This document shows, one piece after another, positions 7,669 through 17,199 of a stretch of DNA of 39,459 nucleotides. Each line of letters opens with the position of its first letter. Within the stretch, counting starts at the first letter, position 1. This DNA comes from CAZXFH01 sp964640055 (lineage in GTDB: Bacteria; Fidelibacterota; UBA2242; JAFGTP01), in the NCBI GenBank assembly GCA_964640055.1, contig CAZXFH010000031.1, positions 1-39,459 of the forward strand, read 5' to 3'. A program made the translations under genes and the position numbers. The notes under the pieces are model-generated. The model searched no databases and was not told where the DNA came from. It saw only the letters and a list, made by a program, of their open reading frames with translations.

Positions 7669-8262
7669 ATGAAAAAAAGTTGGATTGCATTGATTGTTAT
7701 TGCGGTCATCCTGCTGATCCTTGTCGGCCGCTTAATCGGCACCTACAACACGCTGGTGACCATGGAAGAGAATGTTAATCAGGCCTGGGCTCAGGTCGAT
7801 AACCAATATCAGCGCCGTGCAGACCTAATTCCCAATTTAGTGGAGACAGTCAAGGGCTATGCCAGTCATGAACAAGAAACGTTCCAAGCCGTTACCGAAG
7901 CCAGAGCAAAAGTCGGTCAAATCAGTGTTTCCCCGGAAGTTTTGGAAAATCCGCAGGCTTTTCAAAGGTACCAACAAGCCCAGAGTCAATTGGGATCAGT
8001 CCTCAGCCGCCTGATGGCCGTGGCTGAAAACTATCCGCAATTGAAAGCCAATGAAAATTTCCTATCCCTACAAGCGCAATTAGAGGGTACTGAAAACCGG
8101 ATTGCCACAGAACGTCGCCGGTTTAATCAGGCGGTACAGCAATTTAACACCAAAATCCGTCGTTTCCCGACCCGTATGATCGCCGGGATGTTTGGCTTTG
8201 AAAAGAAAGTCTATTTTGAAGCGGAGCAAGGGGCCGAGCAAGTCCCGGAAGTTAAGTTTTAA
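7669..8262 (+). CDS. LemA family protein
   Basis: LemA family, 197 residues from ATG 7669, chosen because GGGGAG ends 7 bases upstream; an in-frame TTG 15 bases earlier lies before that site and is unlikely. One N-terminal membrane anchor (residues about 4-22) is followed by the family core: TYNTLVTMEENVNQAWAQVD, then QRRADLIPNLVETVKGY, and an extended four-helix bundle. The C-terminus has the FPTRMIAGMFGF segment and an acidic tail. The role is not established; LemA proteins are commonly encoded beside TPM-domain proteins, as here, and may act in envelope stress or membrane protein turnover. Confidence 0.93.
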   Translation: MKKSWIALIVIAVILLILVGRLIGTYNTLVTMEENVNQAWAQVDNQYQRRADLIPNLVETVKGYASHEQETFQAVTEARAKVGQISVSPEVLENPQAFQRYQQAQSQLGSVLSRLMAVAENYPQLKANENFLSLQAQLEGTENRIATERRRFNQAVQQFNTKIRRFPTRMIAGMFGFEKKVYFEAEQGAEQVPEVKF

Positions 8263-8303
8263 TAGCTATGGCAATTAATGCGAATTATTTTAATCTGGAC
8301 ATT

Positions 8304-9053
8304 ATGAAAAACACACACCTAAAAATATTTCTGTTCACAACATTATTCTTCTGCTTTTCATTGCAACTACTGGCTGTGGAGGTCCCCCCCTTGAAGCGGC
8401 GGGTTACTGATTTAGCCGGTATGCTTTCAGTAAGGGAACAACAGCGATTAGAAGAAAAGCTCTATCTGTTCGAAAAACAGACTTCTAACCAGATTGGTGT
8501 TCTACTTATTTCCACTCTGGGAGAGGAGACCATTGAATCCTATGCCATGCAAGTTGCTGAAAAATGGCAGTTGGGCCAGAAAGAGAAAGACAATGGGATC
8601 CTGCTCTTAATTTCACAGCAGGATCGCCTAATGCGGATTGAAGTTGGATACGGTTTGGAAGGCGCTTTACCAGATATGATTGCCGATCAAATAATCCGGT
8701 ATGAAATTGCCCCGGAATTTCGCAAAGGCAATTATTTCCAGGGTATTGCTGCCGGTCTGGACGCCATAATACAAGCCACAAAAAACGAATATGAAGCCGA
8801 TCCGAGTCAATATCGCCGTAGCAAGCGGGAAACCACTACCTCCTTTGGGTCTTTGCTAGTGCCGATAATATTTTTCATTCTGTTCATGGGGGCCGGCCGC
8901 CGGGGCCGGCGCGGTTTGCTATGGGCAATCATCGGCGCCAGTATGTTCAGAGGCGGTGGTCATCGTGGTGGCGGCTTTGGTAGTTTCGGTGGCGGGGGGT
9001 TCTCCGGCGGAGGTGGTGGCTTCGGTGGTGGAGGCGCTTCCGGCGGTTGGTAG
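8304..9053 (+). CDS. TPM-domain membrane protein (YgcG-like)
   Basis: From ATG 8304 the product is 249 residues: a signal peptide (MKNTHLKIFLFTTLFF...LLAVEVPPL), a TPM domain (about residues 30-150; VTDLAGMLS, EKWQLGQKEKDNGILLLIS and IEVGYGLEGALPD), a hydrophobic segment near 185-205 and a Gly/Ser-rich tail ending GGGGASGGW. The upstream in-frame ATG at 8268 would add 12 residues in front of the signal peptide and has no ribosome binding site. TPM domains may have phosphatase activity or act in photosystem or membrane repair in other organisms; here the lemA neighbour is the only clue. Exported, probably anchored with the domain outside the cytoplasm. Confidence 0.9.
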   Translation: MKNTHLKIFLFTTLFFCFSLQLLAVEVPPLKRRVTDLAGMLSVREQQRLEEKLYLFEKQTSNQIGVLLISTLGEETIESYAMQVAEKWQLGQKEKDNGILLLISQQDRLMRIEVGYGLEGALPDMIADQIIRYEIAPEFRKGNYFQGIAAGLDAIIQATKNEYEADPSQYRRSKRETTTSFGSLLVPIIFFILFMGAGRRGRRGLLWAIIGASMFRGGGHRGGGFGSFGGGGFSGGGGGFGGGGASGGW

Positions 9054-9089
9054 CCTTAACGCGTATCAATAAAAAGGACAGTTAATTAA

Positions 9090-9542
9090 ATGGCATTATT
9101 AGGTAAATATTTTTCCAAAGACGATCTGATCAAGATACGGCAGGCCTGTACAGCCGCGGAAACGAAAACTTCAGGTGAGATTCGGGTTAGTATTCTTAGT
9201 AAACGGTCAGGAATAGCTAAAAATAAAAGTCTCAAAGAGGCAGCTTTAAATGAATTCTACCGTCTTGGCATGTATAAAACCCGTGATAAAACCGGTATTT
9301 TGTTATTTATCAGCCTGCAAGAAAGACGTTTCCAGATTCTGGCTGATAAAGGGATAAATGAAAAGGTTGATCCCGAGGTGTGGGATCAATTAGCAGAAAA
9401 TCTATCAGCCTACTTCAAAGATAAAAAGTATCTTCAGGGGGTAGTCCGTACCATCGATCAGATGGGCAAAGTTCTGGCGACCTATTTTCCGATCAAAGCA
9501 GACGACACTAATGAGCTCAGTGACGAGGTTAGTATTCAATAA
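9090..9542 (+). CDS. short TPM-domain protein
   Basis: A 150-residue stand-alone TPM-domain protein without a signal peptide or the Gly-rich tail. The domain is recognised by TSGEIRVSI (about 28-36), the KTRDKTGILLFISLQERRFQILADKGI stretch and a DQLAENLSAYFKDK segment. It is the third gene of a lemA-TPM-TPM trio, separated from its partner by 36 bases, and is probably co-transcribed. The function of this smaller paralogue is unknown. Confidence 0.85.
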   Translation: MALLGKYFSKDDLIKIRQACTAAETKTSGEIRVSILSKRSGIAKNKSLKEAALNEFYRLGMYKTRDKTGILLFISLQERRFQILADKGINEKVDPEVWDQLAENLSAYFKDKKYLQGVVRTIDQMGKVLATYFPIKADDTNELSDEVSIQ

Positions 9543-9643
9543 ACCGGCAGTTCAAAGTTAACGTATGTCTTATTGATATTTGCTTCTATCATTTTATTTC
9601 CACAGATATAATTTCCATTAAATTTGATCATTTTAGGTAACCC

Positions 9644-10969
9644 ATGAAAAAATTATTAGGTTGGTATTTATCCGTTTCGTTACTAACCCGCTTATTGGTG
9701 GGTTTCATCCTGGGTTCCCTGACCGGAGGATTGATCTGGTATATGTCCAGTATGACCGGTCAACCGATTGCCGACCGGATCATGCCTTATATCTCACCCT
9801 TTGGCATGGTATTGATCGGCATGCTGAAGATGATTGTCATCCCGGTCATTTTCCTTTCTCTGATCTCGGGGGCGGCCAGTTTGCCGATTACCAAATTTGG
9901 CCGCATCGGGATTAAAGTCATTCTTTGGTATCTCTTCTGCTCAACTCTGGCTGCCGTTATAGGCGCTATCCTGGCCTTAACACTCAATCCGGGAGGAGGG
10001 GCCAGTTTATCCGGATGGCAGAAAATGATGGAATCCGTTGGTTCTCAGGCCGAACAATATGCCGAAAAGGCACCAACCAGCAGAAATTTAACCACGGTTT
10101 TACTGGATATGTTTCAAAATCCCTTTGAAGCCCTGGCTCATAATAATTTTTTAGCAATCATTATATTTTCCATACTCTTTGGGTTGGCCATCCGTATTCT
10201 GATCGAATCAAATAAACAGGCCGCTAAATCAGGTCCCCTGAATCAATTGATCGACCTTATCACCGCTGCCCGGGAAGGTATTTTTAAAATTGTGGACTGG
10301 GTGCTGGAGTATTCACCGATCGGCGTTTTGGCCTTATCCATTACCAATTTCGGATTATACGGGCCGGATATTGTGGGTCCCTATGTCAAAGTCGCTTTAG
10401 GAGTTATCCTGGGTATTACCGGGATGGTCTTTATCGTCTATCCGGCCCTGCTTTTAATCGTCACCCGTCAGAATCCGTTTCATATAATGAAGGGAATGGA
10501 TGAAGCCATGATCACGGCCTTTATTACGCGTAGTAGTGCCGCAACCCTCCCGGTCTCCTTACGCATTACCCAGGAAAAATTAAGGGTTAAAAACGAATTA
10601 GCCGGATTTTCCCTACCCTTGGGCGCCACCATCAATATGGATGGGGTGTGTGTTCATTTGCCCATGTTTGCCGTGCTGGCAGCCAACATTTTTGATCTGC
10701 CCCTGAGTCTACCCAGTCTGATCATTTTCGTAATCACCACGGTGCTGGCTAGCATTGGCGCCGGTGGTGTGCCCGGAGGCAGTATTATGCTGTTATTCAT
10801 CATTCTGCAAACCATGGGATTGGACAGTTCCCAGGTAGCGATCATTGTAGCACTGGCCATGGGGATCAATCCTATTTTAGATATGTTCGAAACCGCGAAC
10901 AATGTAACCGGTGATATGGTATGTACCTATACCGTTGCCCACAATGAAGGTTTAATTTCTAAAGAATAA
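9644..10969 (+). CDS. dicarboxylate/amino acid:cation symporter (DAACS family)
   Basis: A 441-residue inner-membrane protein of the GltP/GltT/DctA family, importing a C4-dicarboxylate, glutamate or aspartate with Na+ or H+. The hydrophobicity pattern fits eight helices plus two re-entrant loops. The first loop carries the serine-rich SSAATLPVSL motif (about 298-307); the cation/substrate signature LPLGATINMDGV follows at about 325, and the last helix has MGINPILDMFETANNVTGD, including the conserved Asp and Asn ligands. The uptake substrate cannot be fixed, although a dicarboxylate would suit the upstream tricarboxylate cluster. A 100-base AT-rich gap with TATAAT at 9607-9612 but no clear -35 precedes it. 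Confidence 0.92.
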   Translation: MKKLLGWYLSVSLLTRLLVGFILGSLTGGLIWYMSSMTGQPIADRIMPYISPFGMVLIGMLKMIVIPVIFLSLISGAASLPITKFGRIGIKVILWYLFCSTLAAVIGAILALTLNPGGGASLSGWQKMMESVGSQAEQYAEKAPTSRNLTTVLLDMFQNPFEALAHNNFLAIIIFSILFGLAIRILIESNKQAAKSGPLNQLIDLITAAREGIFKIVDWVLEYSPIGVLALSITNFGLYGPDIVGPYVKVALGVILGITGMVFIVYPALLLIVTRQNPFHIMKGMDEAMITAFITRSSAATLPVSLRITQEKLRVKNELAGFSLPLGATINMDGVCVHLPMFAVLAANIFDLPLSLPSLIIFVITTVLASIGAGGVPGGSIMLLFIILQTMGLDSSQVAIIVALAMGINPILDMFETANNVTGDMVCTYTVAHNEGLISKE

Positions 10970-11094
10970 CGGCTAAGTATAATATAAAAATATATCCGAT
11001 TATTCATTGAAATAGACAATTTAATCATTAAATTAAATTAGAAACATGGGAGCATCTAAGCTTTAGTAAGAATTTTTAGTCGAGGAGGCAAGCT

Positions 11095-12177
11095 ATGCCA
11101 TTACTCGAAGTATGTCTGGTCAGTGACTATCCATTAATTGATTATTTAGGCTGTAATTTAAAAAAGCCAGATGCCGTTGTCTGGCTCTATAATCATGAAT
11201 ACAAATCCATGATCGCCCCTCTTGAAAAAAAACTGGGCACTCAAAATAACATTCAGTTTGAAAAGCGGGAAACGAGGGGCGATGATATTCAGGATTTTAT
11301 ATCCGACTGTGAGCAAATCATAAGCGATTATCCCGATCATGATATTTTATTAAATGTTAGTGGCGGAACCCGTTTGCAAGCCCTTTTGGCCACCAAAGTA
11401 TTCCGGGATGCGGATCAGAATATTTTTTATATCGATCCTGAGCATTCCCAAGTCATTGATATCCGCTCCAATGAAGCCAAAACCTTTCACTTCAATTTAA
11501 CGGTCAACGAATATATTGCCCTGCATGGTGTTAAGATGGAATCGGGAACCCGTTTTGATCCCGAAATCGGTAAGCGCAGTGCTTTGTCCTATTTTATTGG
11601 AAACAACATCTACCGCCTGGTACCCTTTATCGATAAAATGCGCGAGGAATGGACCGCTATGGGAGATGAAAAAAGTACTAAAGAATGGCGGTTCATGAGA
11701 GACTTCAATAAATTCAGCGTTCATTACGATCCTGAAAGAACTGTTATGAAATTCAGCTATGGTACTGATGAATGGCAACGGACCACTGATTTAGAAAAGA
11801 TCGGCCCCGAATACCTCTTCCGTGGCGGCTGGTTGCGGGAACTGGTATTTCTACGGGTTCATAAAAGTCAGTATGATGATGTGCGCCTGGATGTGCGGCT
11901 GGACCGCGATTCACTTCCTCCCGGTGAACGGAGTGAATCAATGGTGGACATTGCCATGCGGAAGCGGTGTAAATTCTATATTTTTCAGTGCTTCTCTTTT
12001 CCGATTTCAAAAGATTCTTTTATTGAATTGAAATCCATCCATCACACCATCGAACTATTAAATGCGATCGGTTTTGTAATTATGGCCCACAAACCACATC
12101 AAGGTTTTATTGACCGGGCCCATTCAGCCGGTATCAAAGTGGTCTATGGAAAGCGTATCAGCAATTTTTCCATTTAA
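11095..12177 (+). CDS. CARF-nuclease family protein (Card1/Can2-like, DUF1887), probably nuclease-inactive
   Basis: A 360-residue protein with the Card1/Can2 layout: an N-terminal CARF Rossmann domain (1-140) with the ligand-binding signature LLNVSGGTRLQALLA (85-99), a central helical linker, and a C-terminal PD-(D/E)XK-type domain introduced by GGWLREL (244-250). In active relatives the nuclease carries an acidic residue in a NEIDV-like strand and an ECK triad. Here the strand reads MVDIA (D285 kept) but the triad is FQCFS (297-301), so the acidic residue is Gln and the lysine is Phe. Cyclic oligoadenylate binding may survive while cleavage is doubtful. No cas gene, other CARF gene or repeat array is in the window. 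GAGGAGG sits directly upstream of ATG 11095. Confidence 0.8.
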   Translation: MPLLEVCLVSDYPLIDYLGCNLKKPDAVVWLYNHEYKSMIAPLEKKLGTQNNIQFEKRETRGDDIQDFISDCEQIISDYPDHDILLNVSGGTRLQALLATKVFRDADQNIFYIDPEHSQVIDIRSNEAKTFHFNLTVNEYIALHGVKMESGTRFDPEIGKRSALSYFIGNNIYRLVPFIDKMREEWTAMGDEKSTKEWRFMRDFNKFSVHYDPERTVMKFSYGTDEWQRTTDLEKIGPEYLFRGGWLRELVFLRVHKSQYDDVRLDVRLDRDSLPPGERSESMVDIAMRKRCKFYIFQCFSFPISKDSFIELKSIHHTIELLNAIGFVIMAHKPHQGFIDRAHSAGIKVVYGKRISNFSI

Positions 12178-12188
12178 AAGGATGCCTA

Positions 12189-12210
12189 CCTGTTCTGCTA
12201 TCAGGACAGG
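12189..12210. terminator. hairpin between convergent genes
   Basis: CCTGTTCTG (12189-12197) and CAGGACAGG (12202-12210) can form a 9-bp stem with one G-U pair and a 4-base loop, between the converging CARF gene and transporter gene; it overlaps the latter's stop codon. There is no T-run, so termination is a guess. Confidence 0.4.
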
Positions 12211-13061
12211 GCAATACAGGCCGCCCCAATCACCATAATAATGCCACCTAAAAATCGCTCTCTGATCTTGGTCTCTTTGAACCAGAGCCAGCCATATAAA
12301 ATCGCAAAGACAAGACTGAGTCGTTTAATCGAGATCATGTAGGCTACATTAATATGGCTAATAGCGGTAAAATGAGTGATGGCCATCAGGGCCATGGCAA
12401 AACCAATGGCCAATTTGCCGTGACCATGAGTAACCATAGGCTTCACCCGCCCTTTGGTCCGGATTAATACCAGCGGTATAAAAGCGATGGCCAAGAGAAG
12501 AAAATATATATTAGTCATAAACAGCGGTGAAGAATGTTGAATGGCTACTTTACCGATATTAGCCGTAAAAGCATAAGCAAAGGCCACAATGAACATATAT
12601 CGAGAGCCCCGGTTCTTAAAAATGGCCAGTAAGGGCTCCCAGATCCCGTAGCGCGCCAAATCAATCTGTAGAATATAAGCGCCACAGGAAACCAGCAGAA
12701 TACCGACAAACCCCAAGATACTGACACTTTCACCCAGAACCACCATGGAAATTCCCAGTGAAAATATGGGCGTTAGTCCCATATAGGGAATGGTGAGGGA
12801 AAGCGGGGCAATCCGGATCGCCTGCATGTATAAAAAAGTAGTAATCAGATCCAAAATCACACACAGGGATACAGCGATCCAAAATATTTTATCCAAGGGT
12901 GGAATTTCAATAAAAAACAATACCGGCAGCAGAAAAGGCAAGGCATAGGCTTCCCTGACCCAAGCTAACATTATTGAAGGGCTATAACGAGATTCTTTTT
13001 TACTCAACGCATCGGCACTGGCAAAAGAAAAGCCCGAAAAGATAGCAATTAAATACCACAT
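12201..13061 (-). CDS. EamA/DMT-family transporter
   Basis: A 286-residue membrane protein with about ten hydrophobic helices in two homologous five-helix halves, the layout of the drug/metabolite transporter superfamily (EamA, RhaT, YdcZ relatives). The half-ends LSLTIPYMGLTPIFSLGISMV and VAYMISIKRLSLVFAILYGWL match the conserved fourth helices, each followed by a glutamate-containing loop (LGESVSILG and FKETKIRERF). AAGGA precedes the ATG at 13061. The substrate is unknown. It is transcribed alone, convergent with the CARF gene and divergent from the next gene. Confidence 0.88.
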   Translation of the reverse strand: MWYLIAIFSGFSFASADALSKKESRYSPSIMLAWVREAYALPFLLPVLFFIEIPPLDKIFWIAVSLCVILDLITTFLYMQAIRIAPLSLTIPYMGLTPIFSLGISMVVLGESVSILGFVGILLVSCGAYILQIDLARYGIWEPLLAIFKNRGSRYMFIVAFAYAFTANIGKVAIQHSSPLFMTNIYFLLLAIAFIPLVLIRTKGRVKPMVTHGHGKLAIGFAMALMAITHFTAISHINVAYMISIKRLSLVFAILYGWLWFKETKIRERFLGGIIMVIGAACIALS

Positions 13062-13241
13062 AAAAAATCCTTATAGCACACCGGGCAAATTTATTCTACC
13101 TGGTCTTCAATAACAAGAACCAGTTCGTGAAACAATACCGTCACCCTGCGTTCATTTTAAATAGTTGGCAATTGTTTGCCATTGCATGGAATTCCCTCTA
13201 TATTTGGCAGAGAAGGAATACTATTCTTCTGTTCAATTCCA

Positions 13242-14408
13242 ATGGATTTAATAAAAGTTGACCAACAAATATCAGCACGAAAATTTCTGGAACTCCCGGT
13301 CCGCTTATACCAAAATGATCCCCATTGGATTCGGCCTTTGGATCAGGATATCGCCAAAATTTTCGATCCCCAGGACAACCCTTATTTCCAACACGGTGAA
13401 TGTCAACGCTGGATCTTAAGGGATAATCATGAGCACATCATCGGCAGGGTAGCGGCTTTTGTGGATTACCAACAGGCCGACCAGGAAGAAGTACCGACAG
13501 GCGGTATGGGATTTTTTGAGTGTATAAATGATCACGCCGCAGCATTTGCTTTATTTGACTGCTGCCGGGAGTGGCTAGCACACCGGGGTATGCAGGCCAT
13601 GGACGGCCCTATCAATTTCGGGGATCGCAATCAGTGGTGGGGTCTGCTCGTCGACGGATTTAGCGAGCCAAATTATTGCATGCCCTATAATTTCCCCTAT
13701 TATCGACCGTTATTTGAATCCTATGGTTTCCAGGATTATTTCCAACAATACACCTATTACCGCCACATAAAAAATGGCCAACTTGATTCCAAGTTACGGG
13801 CCAAAGCCCAACGCATATTTAAGCGCAGCGGTTACCATTTTTGTCATGCGAATAAACGGAAATTAGATAAATATGCCCGTGATTTTCTGGCAGTCTATAA
13901 CCAGGCCTGGCAAGACCATGAGGGGGTTAGTAAGATGACACTGGAACAGGTCCGGGCGCTGATGCATCAGTTAAAACCGGTCATGGATGAAAGACTGCTC
14001 TGGTTTGGATATTACAAGGATAAGCCGATCGCATTTTTTCTCATGGTACCGGAGCTAAATCAAATTTTCAGGCATCTTAACGGTCGGCTTAATTGGGTGG
14101 GAAAATTAAAATTTTTGTATCACAAAATAACCGGTAAAAACAAAAAGGTCAGTGGATTGGTTTTTGGGGTCACCCCCCGTTTTCAGGGACGAGGGGTGGA
14201 AAGTGCTTTGATTGTTGCTTTTGTAAAAATGGCCCGGCAATCCGGTTTTCCCTATGAGGAACTCGAGCTGAGCTGGATCGGTGATTTCAATCCGCGGATG
14301 ATGCATCTTCTGGAACAAATCGGTGCACGCATATGCAAAACACACCTGACCTACCGTTATTTGTTTGATCGCAACAAACCTTTCAAGCGCGCCAGTCAAT
14401 TATCCTAA
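13242..14408 (+). CDS. GNAT-like N-acetyltransferase family protein
   Basis: From ATG 13242 the product is 388 residues. The start was chosen because the conserved family opening (ISARKFLELPVRLYQNDPHWIRPLDQD) follows directly; an earlier in-frame TTG at 13176 would add 22 poorly conserved residues. The C-terminal half has a GNAT fold with the acetyl-CoA loop VTPRFQGRGVESAL (about 320-333) and the ELSWIGDFNPRMMHLLEQIG strand-helix that follows. The N-terminal half resembles a second, degenerate GNAT-like domain with the NFGDRNQWWGLLVDGF segment. Proteins of this layout are widespread in FCB-group and delta-type genomes, and the acetyl acceptor is unknown. Confidence 0.78.
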   Translation: MDLIKVDQQISARKFLELPVRLYQNDPHWIRPLDQDIAKIFDPQDNPYFQHGECQRWILRDNHEHIIGRVAAFVDYQQADQEEVPTGGMGFFECINDHAAAFALFDCCREWLAHRGMQAMDGPINFGDRNQWWGLLVDGFSEPNYCMPYNFPYYRPLFESYGFQDYFQQYTYYRHIKNGQLDSKLRAKAQRIFKRSGYHFCHANKRKLDKYARDFLAVYNQAWQDHEGVSKMTLEQVRALMHQLKPVMDERLLWFGYYKDKPIAFFLMVPELNQIFRHLNGRLNWVGKLKFLYHKITGKNKKVSGLVFGVTPRFQGRGVESALIVAFVKMARQSGFPYEELELSWIGDFNPRMMHLLEQIGARICKTHLTYRYLFDRNKPFKRASQLS

Positions 14409-14594
14409 CCTTTTTGGGCCGTCCATACAAACTCAAATACCAATTTGAGGCATACCGGCTTCCATGAGGAATGCATAAGCGCAACTGATAAATCCGGCCG
14501 GGCATTTTTAAATAGCCTGTTCAAGCGTTATCCCCTTGCGATGTAGACTATAGATTGTTAATTTTATTCGATTTTTAAGAAAAAAGGAAATTTC

Positions 14595-17159
14595 ATGAAA
14601 CCGATAAAAACCTTTACTATTTCACCGCTGCTCCCCGACCGCCTAAAACGTCTCTATGAACTGGCCTATAATCTACGCTGGAGCTGGAATGCCGATATGC
14701 GGGAACTATTCAGACGGTTGGATATGGACCTATGGGAAGAAGTTGGGCACAACCCGGTTCTGTTGCTAAGCCGGATCGATCAAAAAATTCTTGAAAAACG
14801 CGCCCAGGATGATAGTTATGTTTATATGTTGGACCAGATTGCGAAAGAGTTTGACCAATCCATGCAAAGAACGACCTGGTACCAACAGGAAAAAAAGCTC
14901 AATAACAATTTAAAGATCGCCTACTTTTCCATGGAATACGGGATCAGCGAGAGTCTTCCGGTTTATTCCGGTGGATTGGGTGTATTATCCGGGGATCATC
15001 TGAAATCCTCCTCTGAACTGGGAATTCCTCTGATTGGGGTCGGTTTATCCTATCAAAAGGGATATTTTCAGCAACATCTCACGGTTAGTGGTTGGCAAGA
15101 GGAAAATTACCCGATTAATGATTTTTATAATATGCCACTTTCTGTGCAATCAGATGAAAATGGAGCGCCTCATTTAATCAAAGTCACCTTTCCGGGTCGT
15201 GAAGTACAGGCCAAAATCTGGAAAGCCCAGATTGGTCGGATACCGCTCTATTTACTGGATACCAATATTGAACAGAATGCACCCGAAGACCGTCGGATTA
15301 CCTCGGAGCTATATGGAGGTGATGACGAGCTGCGTATCAAGCAGGAGATCATCCTGGGAATGGGCGGTATCAAAGCCCTGTCGCTTACGGAAGAAAATGT
15401 ATGTATCTACCATCTTAATGAAGGTCATTCAGCCTTTTCCGGACTGGAGCGGATCAAAATACTGATCAAAGATAATGATATATCCTTTGATGAGGCTTTT
15501 GAAGTTGTAAAGCGCAGTTCGATTTTCACAACTCATACCCCCGTGAAAGCCGGTATAGATATATTCCCACCTGAGATGATAAAAAAATATTTCAGCAAAT
15601 ACTGCGAAGAGGTTGGTATCACCATTGAGCGCTTACTCGCTTTGGGATGTAAAGGGGCTTCCAATGGAAAGGAAGATTTTTCCATGGCTATCCTGGCCAT
15701 TAACCAAGCTTATAAAACCAATGCCGTCAGCCGTTTGCACGGGGCAGTATCCCGGCAGATGTGGAAATCGCTCTGGCCAAATGTACTCACGCAGGAAATA
15801 CCGATCACCAGTGTAACCAACGGGGTTCACCAAGCCTCCTGGATCTCGAAAGAGATGTCCGAACTATTTGACCGTTACCTGGGGCCGCGCTGGTTGGAAG
15901 AACCAGCCGATCAATCCACTTGGAAAAAGGTATTGCAAATTCCGGACGGTGAATTATGGCGTACCCACGAAAGACGCCGGGCTCGTCTGGTGGGATTTGC
16001 CCGCCGACAACTGGAACAACAATACCGCGAAATGGGGCTGCCGGTCGCGGAGATCGATAAAGCCCGCAGCGTACTCAATCCCGAGGCTTTGACGATCGGT
16101 TTTGCCCGCCGTTTCGCCACCTATAAACGGGCCACTCTGATCTTTCGGGATCCGGAACGTTTGGCTAAGATCCTTACGGACAAAGAGCGGCCGGTTCAAA
16201 TTATCATTGCCGGTAAAGCTCACCCGAAGGATGCTGAAGGCAAGGAATATATCCGCCAAATACTAAAACTGGCTCAGCAGCCTCCTTTCCGGCAATATGT
16301 GGTCTTCCTGGAAAATTATAATATGAATATTGCCCGCTATCTGGTGCAAGGGTGCGATGTCTGGTTAAACACCCCCCGCCGCGGCAGAGAGGCATGCGGT
16401 ACCAGCGGCATGAAGGCGGCAGCCAACGGACTATTAAATTTCAGTACTTTGGATGGTTGGTGGGATGAAATCTATTGTCCGGAAATCGGCTGGGCTCTTG
16501 GGGAAAGAGAAGAGCATGATGATTTCGAATACTGGGACCAACAGGAAGCCATTGAGATCTATAAAATCATGGAAGATCAGATAATTCCCATGTTCTATAC
16601 CCGTGGTGCGGATCAGATGCCCCGGGATTGGATCAATAAAATGAAACAATCCATGGTCGAAATCTGTCCCTTATACAATACCAACCGCATGTTACAGGAA
16701 TACACCTTTGATTTTTATACCCCGGCTGCCGCCCGCTTATCCCAGTTAACCGAAAATAATTATGAATTAGCTAAAAATTTAACCGCCTGGAAACAGAAAG
16801 TAAAAAAGGGCTGGGACAGCATTCGTTTCCTGAATGTGGAATCCGATGAAACCAAAGATCTCTCCATCAAAAGTAAGTTTACAATCCAAACCGATATTTA
16901 TCTGGACGGGCTGGATCCCGCCGATATCGATGTACAGATCTATTATGGTAAACTAAATAGTCAGAGCTTGATTCAGGATGGAAAATTTCTATCCATGCAG
17001 AATACTGAAAAAATGAGTGAAAACAAATACCGCTACCGCGGAGAAATTTCCGATTGGGTCAGTGGACTGAACGGATTTACCCTGCGTATCATTCCATCCC
17101 ATGCAGCTTTGGCAAATCCTTTTGAGGACGGCCTGATATATTGGTTTGGCAAAGAATAA
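14595..17159 (+). CDS. glgP: alpha-glucan (glycogen) phosphorylase
   Basis: An 854-residue phosphorylase of the archaeal/bacterial short type (GT35), releasing glucose-1-phosphate from glycogen or maltodextrin by phosphorolysis. The N-terminal ~110 residues form the DUF3417 domain typical of this subgroup (LAYNLRWSWNADMRELFRRL), followed by the phosphorylase core: SMEYGISESLPVYSGGLGVLSGD type entry (about 115-135), YHLNEGHSAF, TTHTPVKAGID and TSVTNGVHQASW. The PLP lysine is K607 in EACGTSGMKAAANG. A C-terminal beta domain (~740-854) is present. AAAAAGGAAA precedes the start. No other glycogen gene is in the window; the sirtuin follows 40 bases later and may be co-transcribed. Confidence 0.96.
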   Translation: MKPIKTFTISPLLPDRLKRLYELAYNLRWSWNADMRELFRRLDMDLWEEVGHNPVLLLSRIDQKILEKRAQDDSYVYMLDQIAKEFDQSMQRTTWYQQEKKLNNNLKIAYFSMEYGISESLPVYSGGLGVLSGDHLKSSSELGIPLIGVGLSYQKGYFQQHLTVSGWQEENYPINDFYNMPLSVQSDENGAPHLIKVTFPGREVQAKIWKAQIGRIPLYLLDTNIEQNAPEDRRITSELYGGDDELRIKQEIILGMGGIKALSLTEENVCIYHLNEGHSAFSGLERIKILIKDNDISFDEAFEVVKRSSIFTTHTPVKAGIDIFPPEMIKKYFSKYCEEVGITIERLLALGCKGASNGKEDFSMAILAINQAYKTNAVSRLHGAVSRQMWKSLWPNVLTQEIPITSVTNGVHQASWISKEMSELFDRYLGPRWLEEPADQSTWKKVLQIPDGELWRTHERRRARLVGFARRQLEQQYREMGLPVAEIDKARSVLNPEALTIGFARRFATYKRATLIFRDPERLAKILTDKERPVQIIIAGKAHPKDAEGKEYIRQILKLAQQPPFRQYVVFLENYNMNIARYLVQGCDVWLNTPRRGREACGTSGMKAAANGLLNFSTLDGWWDEIYCPEIGWALGEREEHDDFEYWDQQEAIEIYKIMEDQIIPMFYTRGADQMPRDWINKMKQSMVEICPLYNTNRMLQEYTFDFYTPAAARLSQLTENNYELAKNLTAWKQKVKKGWDSIRFLNVESDETKDLSIKSKFTIQTDIYLDGLDPADIDVQIYYGKLNSQSLIQDGKFLSMQNTEKMSENKYRYRGEISDWVSGLNGFTLRIIPSHAALANPFEDGLIYWFGKE

Positions 17160-17199
17160 AGATTGAAAATGATCACACCTTACAAAAAGAATTAGTTTT

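Noticed and set aside
10970..12200. CRISPR array or cas genes beside the CARF protein
   Set aside because: No repeated spacer-repeat pattern and no cas-like frame was found on either side; neighbours are a symporter and an EamA transporter.
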